From the NCBI RefSeq assembly GCF_035046485.1, contig NC_085138.1:43001464-43065463 (forward strand): DNA of 64,000 nt, written 5' to 3'. A program made the translations under genes and the position numbers. The stretch's first letter is position 1. Every line of letters starts with the position of its first letter. This DNA is from Aedes albopictus. Taxonomy: Eukaryota > Arthropoda > Insecta > Diptera > Culicidae. Positions 10,360 through 18,884 of the stretch are shown here, piece by piece. The notes beneath the pieces were generated by a model that searched no databases, had not been told where the DNA came from, and saw only the letters and a list, made by a program, of their open reading frames with translations.

Positions 10360-12334
10360 CACTGCGTAACAAAAATTAACTTTTGGTCTGTCTCAAGAGC
10401 AAACTTAGAGTAATGCGGGGCAAAAGTTCGCACCTAACAGACTTCACAAAATAACTATTAAACGTAAAGAAAATATTATCATTTTTCTTCGTTAAACGGG
10501 CCCTTATCATGTTGCCTTCAAAACGTAGTACTACATTTTTTCGCATTCCTTTTGTAGTTTTAGTAATACAATTTTCAATACAAGTACTCCAATGCGAACT
10601 TTTGCCCCATAGTGGGGGCAAAAGTTCGCATTATGCGGGGCAAAAGTTCGCACCTTGTACAGGGGAGTTTATTGGCGTGATGTTCATTTATTTCATGTTA
10701 ATTCATGTTCGTCTTTGCACTCTAGCCATGAAATCTGTTTCTTTCTGTTCTTAGCATTACGGCCCAACTGGAATACGACCTGATGTTCAGCTTTTGTATA
10801 GAATGTGTTTTATGAAGACTTCCACAACTATTAACTAAGAGCTGTCCTTTCCAGCGTTACTGAAGTTGTCAAAATACATTGTGGGGTAATCGTAGAGATA
10901 CGTGTTGCACAAAATACATGGGAAAACAATTAAATACACAGCAAAATTGTTGAACGGGACCAAAATCGAATCTTATCTCCGTCAGTATGGTGATAAATTA
11001 TAACTGTGAATTTACAAACTAAGCTATGAAAGACCCCGGTAAAGTAGATAAACAAAAGACCTTCAGAAACATACGAAAAGACACGACGAGGATGACGAAG
11101 AGAATGTTTTAAAATGTTTTTAGCCATTCTCCATTTCTTGATTTAAATGAGTGAACATAATGTTTGCCGTACAATCAATCTTCTTACAAAACTAAGTTCA
11201 AACTCTCTGCCGCAACGATTGCATGGTACATACCACACATATTATACATATATAGTAGTTTCTACATGAAATCATCATTGCTCCAAAGATTCTGTAATTA
11301 TATTGATGTACTAGATTCAGAAATCTAGTGCGAACTTTTGCCCCACAGCAACTGCGAACTTTTGCCCCACTGTCGAGGTTTTGGCAAAGTCCCTTTCTAC
11401 AAGAAGCACTACTAGTTTATTGTTTATTCGAGTGCACCTCGCGAACTACTACGGAATAACGATTCTTCGATATCAAGAGGTTATGAGATTCTTCTGCTTC
11501 CTGTTACTACAAATTCTTATTCCAAAAGGTCCAAAAATTCTATCAGAACACCTAGAAACACATTTTTTTGCATAACTCTGCCAAACCATAACGAAATCGT
11601 TCCAATTTTTATTGACGAGTAACTGACCTGATTATGTGTCGAACCCATACAAATTTGTTTGGGTTCTTAACTCGTGTTTTGAAAAAGACTCACTGCGAAC
11701 TTTTGCCCCGCATTACTCTATGTGTCTCTGACAGATTTTGGGCCGCTGAATCCGAATCAAGGCTCAGATTTGCTCCAACACGTCACAATTTTGAGCTACA
11801 CCTTAATTTATAGGGCAAAATATGCGATTTTGGGCTTTTTTGACTGCAAGTTATTAAGCATGGAAATATTTTTTCAAGCAATCAAAAGGTTTATTGGTCA
11901 ATTAACATCTAAATTAACGACTCATGCAAAATATTTCGTTTTACCAAATCTAATTTGATAGTTTTAAGCGATTTATGTTAGGTACGATATTTCCCATACA
12001 AGTCACCCTCCAAAAGTTGCATGAAAGTTTTCATACTAACATAAAATGCTTAAATCTATCAAATTAGATTAGGTTAAACAAAATATTTTGCATGAGTCGT
12101 TAGTTTAGATGGGAATTGACCAATTAACCTTTTGATTGCTTATAAAAAATATTTCAATGCTTAATGGTTTGCAGTCAAAAAAGCCCAAAATCGCATATTT
12201 TGCGCTATAAATTTAGGTATAGCTCAAAATTGTGACGTGTTGGAGCAAATCTGAGCCCGGATTCAGATTCAGTGGCCCAAAAACCTTCGGAGACACATAA
12301 GTTTGCTCTTGAGACAAAAAAATGTTGCGCTGTG
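10360..12334. mobile_element. Foldback element with TTA duplication, inserted in the hAT relic
   Basis: The termini CACTGCGTAAC and GTTGCGCTGTG are inverted. The arms keep matching inward through TCTCAAGAGCAAACTTA, GATTTTGGGCC, AATATGCGATTTTGGGC and GATAG(t/a)TTTAAGC, and meet near 12,000. Each arm is about 300 bp once the nested element at 10,408-11,718 is removed. Flanking TTA occurs at 10,357-10,359 and 12,335-12,337. The right flank re-enters minus-strand hAT transposase sequence, so the foldback landed in that gene. There is no transposase of its own. A 3-bp TTA/TAA duplication is typical of PIF/Harbinger. Confidence 0.8.
10408..11718. mobile_element. 1.3-kb TIR element (GAGTAATGCGGGGCAAAAG) nested in the foldback, TA duplication
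   Basis: GAGTAATGCGGGGCAAAAG starts at 10,408 and its exact reverse complement ends at 11,718; the perfect inverted repeat covers about 25 bases and is flanked by TA (10,406-10,407 and 11,719-11,720). Extra copies of GGGGCAAAAGTTCGCA lie inside at about 10,590-10,655 and 11,330-11,370 in both orientations, giving a cluster of subterminal motifs such as transposases often bind. The other foldback arm (about 12,280-12,310) preserves the uninterrupted site CTTATGTGTCTC, which proves the insertion and the TA duplication. No ORF encodes a transposase. Confidence 0.85.
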
Positions 12335-12822
12335 TTATCATCAAATCGCCCAATTTGGAGGCACTCAATCTTAATCTATGGTCTTCTAATAATAGCTTCA
12401 AGCCCGAAAAGCAACATTAAACGGTCACTTGGGTGTAGGGAATTGCCAACGCTGTTATGGCGAGTAAATATAGTTCCGGGTCATCGTATCGCCTTGATTC
12501 CCACAGTTTCAATACATCCGTTTTCGAGTCCAAGCGTTGGTTCACGTTGGCAATGCTCAAAAGCTTGATTTTGAGATCAACTTCTGAAAAATTAGCGTAA
12601 CCCATATGGCTACTGCACTCGTTTTCGAGACTTTTTCTCAAAATCGTCTTCTCCTACCGATTCAAAAGAATCTGTTTGTTGATCAGGCTGAGTAGTATTA
12701 AAATTTTCGTTTTCAGATACAGTTCATAAAATCTTGGCCATTTTCGAAATATGGTCCTGTAAACTTATTCATTTTGTCATTCAATTCAGTTTGTGAATAA
12801 TATTACTAACAATAGCAATTGC

Positions 12823-13749
12823 TGAGTAGGCGTTGCCGCGTGCAGACGTGTTTTGCTCTGCTTGTCGTGGTTTCTTTCGCGCTCGAAAGTTTTTTTTTTT
12901 TTTTTTCGCGATTCCGCTGACGATTTGGCCGGTGCTACGCCATCCGGATGGCTCTTCCGCGGGTGAGAATGTGTGAATGATTGATTTTGAGAAGATTTGT
13001 GAGTGATACGGCGGGTGATACGCCTCAAATTTTGAAAATATCGACACCAGTCCATGTTTTAAGGTAGAAAGTGCTAAAGGTATTGATTGCGATAATGAAA
13101 GCGTGAGCTAATAAAAAGTTTTCTCCGATGCACTTTTTCCGCGATTACGCTCGTGGCGTGACAGCTCGTACTACGTACTCCGGAGAGTACAATAGTTTCG
13201 TTTTCGATTATTTCGGGACCGGGAAAAGCCAAAAGTGCCGAAACTCGTCGTTGTTCTCGCGATTGTCGTGCGTATTGTCGTGTGCCTGTACCGCTACCAA
13301 TTGTTCGGCAGACGCAGATGGGAAATTCAGAATCACGGGGATCATCAAGAATAACCTCGGACCGCACAAGCTAAATGGGTGAGAGCTTTCCAATATTCAC
13401 CATATATCATTCATTATCATTATTTACATATGCCTATATTTCTCAACCATATTTAACACATATTTGGAGCGTTTGGTACGGTATGTCCACGCATCCCTCC
13501 TTTCCTGCAGATTCTAGAATTGCTTCGACGGAAAACAATCGTTTAAACTCGAGACAATTCGAAGAATCATCTTCGCGGTAAATACAACGCAGTAGGCCTG
13601 GCCGCTTTGACGCTTGCACCATATTATTGATATGCTGCAAGCCTCAATACTGACAAGAAAAGTAATTGGGTCTAATCTAACCTGATTACTTTCCAGGATG
13701 CTTTCTCGTACTGGCTGCGTTTGTATTAGATTAGATTAGATTAGATTAG
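12823..13749 (+). mobile_element. 0.93-kb retroposon with TTAGA-repeat tail and 24-bp target duplication
   Basis: The 24 bases at 12,799-12,822 (beginning AATATTACTAAC and ending GCAATTGC) recur after the element as 13,750-13,760 plus 13,928-13,940, split only by the MITE at 13,761-13,924. The 3' end is a pentamer tail (TTAGA)n at about 13,725-13,750. A long imperfect target duplication plus a simple-repeat tail is the signature of target-primed reverse transcription. The 5' part is GC-rich with a T-run at 12,890-12,905. No RT or endonuclease is present, so it is either a SINE-like element or an internally deleted LINE. The 84-97 codon ORFs inside (13,074-13,382) show no motif. Confidence 0.8.
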
Positions 13750-13760
13750 AATATTACTAA

Positions 13761-13924
13761 GGGGCTGTCCATTAATTACGTAAGGGAAATTTTACGATTT
13801 TTCGACACCCCCACCCCCCCTTGTAAGATTTTTTGTATGAGAACCCAAATATTTTTGTATGGCGCATAAGATTTCTCATACCCCCCTCCCCCCATAAGCC
13901 CTTACGTAATTAATGGACAGCCCC
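13761..13924. mobile_element. 164-bp MITE, GGGGCTGTCCATTAATTACG termini, TAA duplication
   Basis: GGGGCTGTCCATTAATTACG at 13,761-13,780 and CGTAATTAATGGACAGCCCC at 13,905-13,924 are perfect inverted repeats, with TAA on both sides (13,758-13,760 and 13,925-13,927). A 3-bp TAA/TTA duplication fits PIF/Harbinger-derived MITEs. It sits inside the right-hand target duplication of the retroposon, so it is younger than that insertion. C-runs flank a short core with TTTTTGTATG words. Confidence 0.9.
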
Positions 13925-14699
13925 TAACAATAGCAATTGCCTTATCTTCTTTAGCCAAATACGGAGAGTCCATAAAGTTCCACCTTGGATCGAAGAATAG
14001 TGCTACTTTCGCTGCTTTGCTGGGAAAAATCTGATTTGCCTGATGCTCTATATTTTGTTTCAGGTTGGTCACTAGTGGATTTCCATTTCTTTCGATATTT
14101 TGTAGTTTAAATTGGCAAACTTTGATTAAGCGGAACATATCTCCAATAATTAGATTTTGCTTCTGAAGTTCTTTTGTCAAAATATGGGCAGGTTCGAATG
14201 CTTCGAGAAAATTCTCCATCATGGTCCAATTTTCGTCACTGATTTTGATTTTCTCGTCGCTGTTGCCAATTGTTACATAAAAATCTTTATGCTTTACAAT
14301 ATGTTGAAACATATCGTACTTGGAGCTCCAACGTGTAGGTGTGCTGAGCTTTGGCAGACGCAGACGGCCAATTGCGATCTTGATCAACGATCGGTACCGA
14401 GGAGTTTTCAATAGTTTAAGTTTTGAATGAATCGATGAAATCTGCGCAGATACTTCTGAACTGGTGGCGCCGTTTACTGCCAGGTTGAATTGTATGTGCC
14501 CCATCGAACAAATTCTAAGCATTCAGCATTAGGGCTTGAAAGAATATCTCTTATTCGCATTTCAGCGGAATCATTATCAATTTCGTCATCCTCATCATCA
14601 TCGTCATCAGATTCACTCTCAATATCCTCGATATGCTCGTCTTCATGATGCATGTCACCGTTACCGTCTTTGTTGGTCTCGTTCAAATCTACATGGTAA

Positions 14700-15215
14700 A
14701 TGTTTCGTTAGTTTATTTAAATTTAATAAGAAAATTTGTTAAAATTTAAAAGAGTAATTTAAATAAGAATGACATTGGTACGTTTTTCAATGCAGCTTTC
14801 AGTGCATTGGTGAGGATATGACGAGCACAAATCTGAAGGACCAAAAGTCGGTTTACTCTAAAAAGTTGACTGATTGGATACCCAATCGATCAACTTTTCA
14901 GCGATCAACTTTTCAACGCAAACCAAATTTTGGTCCTCCAGCTTTGTGCTCTTGAAATCTCGTGGATTGGCTTCATCATATCTTCACCTTATTTTGGTGA
15001 AGCATGTGAATGTGATGAGTTCAACATATACAACCAAAGTGCAAAAAATGGAGTTTAACCTTTTTCGCCAAATCGCAATCCGGTGTGCAATTGTGCACAT
15101 GATTCATATAGTGGAGATTTTTCACGTGCGCTCTTGCAAATCGGGTTGATATCCGTTCTTTTTCGCACGTTGGTGTTGTTAATATATTCTATCGCGAAAC
15201 ATAATGTTATAGTTC
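14700..15215. other. Non-transposase segment within the hAT relic: insertion or intron
   Basis: Recognisable transposase sequence stops near 15,220 and resumes near 14,690. Inside, GGTGAGGATATGACGAGC (from about 14,809) and the inverted form GCTTTGTGCTC..TCATCATATCTTCACC (to about 14,990) form an imperfect inverted repeat around a direct repeat of GATCAACTTTTCA. On the minus strand the segment ends in a T-rich tract and ATGTAG, so an intron is also possible, but no good GTRAGT donor is visible. No clean target duplication was found. Confidence 0.4.
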
Positions 15216-15566
15216 TACCTTATAACGTAAGAGCTTGTTCTTGGCCAAGCTTTCTAACGCAACCAATCATGTTGGAGCCGTTGTCAACTGTCACCGCATA
15301 GACATTTAGTACATTGATTTTGAATTGATTCACAACTTGTAACATCCGATCTTTGAGGTTAACTGTAGTCTGCCTCTCGTCTATTTCCAGCATGGACAGC
15401 GTCTGAACATGCACGTTTCCATTATGCAGATACTGTGCGTTTACGCCAAATATTTTTTTCTCGTGTCGCGATGCATTATCACATTTGAGACACATCATAC
15501 GGTTTTGAATCCAATTTGGTAAGGGTATGCGGTATACCGAAATTCCGCGGAATTCCACGGAATTCA

Positions 15567-15640
15567 ACTAAAGGCGAAATTTATGATTTTGAATTTGGTT
15601 TCGTTTCGTCAAATTCTAAAAATTTCGCCTTAAAAAATAT
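15567..15640. repeat. Stem-loop AGGCGAAATTT / AAATTTCGCCT
   Basis: AAAGGCGAAATTT at about 15,570 is mirrored by AAATTTCGCCTTAAA at about 15,625 with a loop of about 40 bases. Repeated GGAATTCC words precede it. It begins where the hAT reading frame ends and may be part of a small element. Confidence 0.4.
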
Positions 15641-15744
15641 AATTTGGCAAAATTCCCTGGAATGTCTAAAAAATTTCGAAAACAAGTTCATAGTGTAAAT
15701 GTCCATATCATCTATCGAAGATCTTGCTAATCTCAGGATACTCA

Positions 15745-15870
15745 AAAGTGTTTAAAAAACATCTCGAATAGCGAGAGATTAACCACTCCCATATTTGAAC
15801 CCAGGTCCTCGGAGAAAAAGGCATGCACTTTAATCATCACACCAGGTCCACTATAGTCCAGATCTATCTG
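15745..15870 (-). repeat. tRNA-like (SINE-type) module
   Basis: On the minus strand GGTGTGATGATTAAAGTGC (A-box-like, about 15,846-15,828) is followed by GGACCTGGGTTCAAATATGGG (B-box-like core GGTTCAAAT at 15,801-15,793). Order and spacing suit an internal pol III promoter of a tRNA-derived SINE. The acceptor stem cannot be folded, so it is not a tRNA gene. Confidence 0.4.
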
Positions 15871-15904
15871 ATAGAATTTTTGGTCTAACAACCTAGAGAT
15901 AAAT

Positions 15905-16165
15905 AAAAAGTAAATCGCGTTAAGTACTGTTCCTTTGAATTCCACTATGAATTTGCATCCTTTGACAGATACGTATTTCGACCTCAACTGTAAGGTCGTC
16001 TTCAGTGTCTTGTACTTGACTCGACTTGAGTCGGATGACTCGGAGTCGAGTCAAGTACAGGACACTGAAGACGACCTTACAGTTGAGGTCGAAATACGTA
16101 TCTGTCAAAGGATGCAAATTCTTAGTGGATTTCAAAGGAGCAGTACTTAACGCGATTTTCTTTAC
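15905..16165. repeat. Near-perfect palindrome, arms ~120 bp
   Basis: The left arm (about 15,905-16,025: AAATCGCGTTAAGTACTG .. TTGCATCCTTTGACAG .. CGTCTTCAGTGTC .. TGTACTTGACTCGACT) is mirrored by about 16,044-16,165. The loop is only about 18 bases (TGAGTCGGATGACTCGG) and is partly self-complementary. Only a few mismatches are visible. It would extrude or be transcribed as a long hairpin. The two mirrored ORFs over it share protein sequence because of the palindrome and are not genes. Confidence 0.85.
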
Positions 16166-16167
16166 TT

Positions 16168-16679
16168 CCCAAGTAACCAAAAGTTCAGATAAAGGGGTAC
16201 TTTATAAGCTAAGCTGTGGTAGAGCATAGGGTTCTCACGCAGCGACTATCGGTTCGAATCCGATGGGCGGCAATTTTTTTTTGTTCAAGCCTAGTATTCA
16301 TTGATTTGATAATTTCATATTTGTCTTTTATTCGTGTATGCTTAAACAGTTGTTTTCTGTAAAATGAATAAATTTAATCTACATTGAAACACAATGCTAC
16401 TGAACTGAACTTCTATGAACTTGAAAGTTCCGACAAAGTTCCTAGTAGCATCTTAAGCAGCTTTAAAGTTCCGCGAAGTTCAGATAAAGTTCCGAATGGA
16501 ACTTTCTGGCTGCTTAAGAGGCTAATAATGAGCCTTGCCGGAACTTGTGACCGAAGTTCCAGCAAGGCTCATCGTTAGCCTCTTAAGCAGCCAGAAAGTT
16601 CCATTCGGAACTTTATCTGAACTTCGCGGAACTTGAAAGTGCATTTTGTCATGAGAAGCGGAACTTTTGGTTACTTGGG
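16168..16679. mobile_element. 512-bp MITE with CCCAAGTAACCAAAAGTTC termini
   Basis: CCCAAGTAACCAAAAGTTC at 16,168-16,186 is perfectly mirrored at 16,661-16,679. A second internal inverted pair (CTTAAGCAGCC..GTTCCG, about 16,470-16,620) makes the right half a hairpin centred near 16,545. GTTCC/GGAAC words are abundant. It lies at the TTACC-rich 3' end of the minus-strand RTE LINE. The flanking TTACTT and TTACCTT may be a degraded target duplication. Confidence 0.75.
16199..16282 (+). other. tRNA-like pol III module inside the MITE
   Basis: AAGCTGTGGTAGAGCA (16,211-16,226) closely resembles a tRNA D-arm/A box (usual form TAGCTCAGTGGTAGAGCA). GGTTCGAATCC (16,251-16,261) is a textbook B box, and a T-run at about 16,274-16,282 could terminate pol III. 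The acceptor and anticodon stems do not pair, so it is not a working tRNA gene. It may be a tRNA-derived piece captured by the MITE, or a SINE inserted in it. Confidence 0.5.
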
Positions 16680-16691
16680 TTACCTTACCGA

Positions 16692-17727
16692 TCAGGCTAA
16701 GGCCGGGGTGGCCTCTGCTGTACATAGTAGCCGCCTCCATTCCACTCGGTCCATGGCTGTTTGTCTCCAGTTCCGCACTCTGCGTAGGGTCCACAGATCG
16801 TCCTCCACTTGGTCGACCCACCTAGCTCGCTGCGCTCCACGTCTTCTTGTACCGGTCGGATGACTCTCGAGAACCATTTTAGTCGGGTTGCTATCCGACA
16901 TCCTGATGACGTGACCCACCCACCGTAGCCTCCCGATTTTCGCGGTATGGACGATGGTTGGTTCTCTGAGCAGCTGATGTAGCTCGTGATTCATTCGCCT
17001 TCTCCAAGTCCCGTCTTCCATCTGCACTCCGCCGTTGAATGTGTGCAACACCTTCCGTTCGAAAACTCCAAGGGCGCGTTGGTCCTCTGCACGTAGGGTC
17101 CATGTTTCGTGCCCATAGAGGACGACCGGTCTAATCAACGTTTTGTAGATGGTTAATTTCGTGTTACGGCGAACTTTATTCGATCGTAGAGTTCTGCGGA
17201 GTCCAAAGTAAGAACGATTTCCTGCCACAATGCGCATCTGAATTTCTCTGCTGGTGTCGTTGTCGGCGGTCACCAGTGAGCCTAAGTACACGAATTCTTC
17301 AACCGCCTCGATTTCATCACCGTCGATATAAATTCGGGGTGACGGGCGCGGTGATTCCTCCCTGGAGCCCTTTGCCATCATGTACTTTGTCTTCGACCCA
17401 TTAATGATCAATCCGATTCGCTTGGCTTCACTCTTTAGTCGGATGTACTTGTCGCCCTTTTTGTAGATGAGACACACGATACCTTCCATCCATTCCTCCG
17501 GTAATATTTGCTCCTCCCAAATCCTGGTAATGACCCAGTGTAGTGCTCTCACCAGTGTTTCTCCACCGTATTTTAGAAGCTCGCTTGGTAGTTTATCTGC
17601 TCCAGCGGCTTTGTTGTTTTTCAACCGGCCAACCTCCTCCTCAATCTCTTGGAAGTCAGGGGCCAGAAGTCTTTCAGGTCCTGTGCACATACTCCAAGAT
17701 CTGTTACCACGCCACCTTAGGTACTTG
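16692..17727 (-). pseudogene. RTE-clade LINE, 5'-truncated and with the catalytic RT core deleted
   Basis: The minus-strand ORF begins in the RT entry block (EVGRLKNNKAAGADKLPSE), passes PEEWMEGIVCLIYKKGDK and then jumps straight to YIRLKSEAKRIGLIINGSKT. The fingers/palm section with the FADD catalytic motif, present in the related LINE at 18.9-22.0 kb, is missing here as a clean in-frame deletion. The rest is well kept: FVYLGSLVTADND, TLIRPVVLYGHETWTL, IGRLRWVGHVIRMSDSNP and GAQRARWVDQVEDDLW, the C-terminal block of RTE elements such as mosquito JAM1. The 3' tail is TTACC/GGTAA-rich at about 16,680. It is not mobile by itself. Confidence 0.85.
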
Positions 17728-18884
17728 CAACGTCGCCAGACAAATCCTACAATTCCCCATTAAAATATTTTTAGATGACTCCTAAATTTTCAAATTTGAG
17801 AAAAAAATATTCAAAATTGATTGGAAATTACTTTTTTAGGAATTGAAAAAAAAATCCTAACAGGAATTCCTTGAGAAGCTTGTCAAAAACTTTTTGATAA
17901 AAAAAGAAAATTATGTATAGATACTAAAAAATATAGTTGCATTAAATTTTAACTGGTAATTTCTTTTTAGCTTTGCCGATATCAACAAGCCAAACCACCT
18001 CGTCACGCTGATTGGATAAACCTCAACATCCAGCCCAACTCCCAACAACTAGCGCACGCTCAATCTTATTGCAAGCCATAAATTAGCACGCGCTCTATCC
18101 AACCGTCATTCACTCGCTCGCCAAAAATCACGCGAATGATAGATTCTCCACATCAAACCCCACGATTAGCAAACAGTTCAGCCAATGGGCGAAGTTTGGT
18201 GATTGGCAGCTTGGAGTAGGAAGAACGCTGAAAAGGAAACGAGATGAGTGAGCTCCCACTTTTTACGACCTTGCAAAATCGTAATAAATTTTCCTCTAAA
18301 TCTCATCAACATAAATTAGTTGATCGTTTTTTTTGCCTTACTCTGCACCTCACCTGGATCCTGGATTTAGCTTGTTTGGGTTCCGCTGGTTTTGATTTTC
18401 CCCATCATCGTGTCGTTCGGTTATTTGAACAAATTTAGTGCTGATTGGAAGCGAGTCAGTCACACACTGGAGAATTGGATGGTAATCAGATGGGCGGCTG
18501 ACGAAGACGACGTGACGGCACGGCGGTACAGTAGTGGTGACATCGGGGGATAACAAATTGGTTGGGAATTGGGTGGACAAAGAGCGTGGATGGATTGTTA
18601 GCACAAAAAAAGCCATAGTGCGACTTTATTTCGGATAGTGGCCCCAGAGTGAAATACGACATCCGGAAACTGTTCTCGCATCTGATTGTTTCTATTCTGT
18701 AGTGTTGGCCTTTATTGCGGGTGCTTTTGGAAAAGGGGTTTACAGTGGAACCTGTTTTGGAAGGTATTCGCGAATTATATCTATTGAAATGCCCGTTGGA
18801 GCGGCATACATATATGACACCAAGGGAAAGATTGTTTGAAATCTGTATACTGGAGAACTAGCACCGGAAAATCAACAAGAGAAG
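17728..18884. other. Intergenic; no gene seen
   Basis: AT-rich and A/T-run sequence to about 17,960, then more balanced DNA (18,000-18,860) with only short ORFs, no motif and no clear repeat. It could include the 5' leader of the LINE that follows. Confidence 0.4.

Larger units (their letters stand above)
12338..15567 (-). pseudogene. hAT-family transposase relic, broken by insertions
   Basis: Read right to left, pieces fall in hAT order. 15,567-15,220 has VYAVTVDNGSNMIGCVRKL, the first catalytic-core block. 14,686-14,523 is a D/E-rich linker. 14,522-13,928 has GHIQFNLAVNG (after a frameshift at about 14,520), then TRWSSKYDM and VALFFDPRWNFMD, typical of hAT/BED-type transposases. 12,822-12,650 is an acidic tail. 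12,641-12,417 has WESRRYDDPELYLLAITALA and IPYTQVTV, the C-terminal dimerisation block. 12,401-12,338 has LLLEDHRLRLSASKLGDLMI. Breaks are: an unexplained segment at 14,700-15,215, a MITE at 13,761, a retroposon at 12,823 and a foldback at 10,360, plus the frameshift and an in-frame stop after IPYTQVTV. Intact hAT transposases are about 600-700 residues. It cannot encode a functional enzyme. I could not place the ends of the parent transposon. Confidence 0.8.

Noticed and set aside
13725..13750. Telomeric repeat
   Set aside because: The pentamer is TTAGA rather than insect TTAGG, has only about five copies and forms the tail of a retroposon with a target duplication.
16199..16282. Functional tRNA gene
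   Set aside because: The D-arm and T-arm look right but the acceptor and anticodon stems do not pair.
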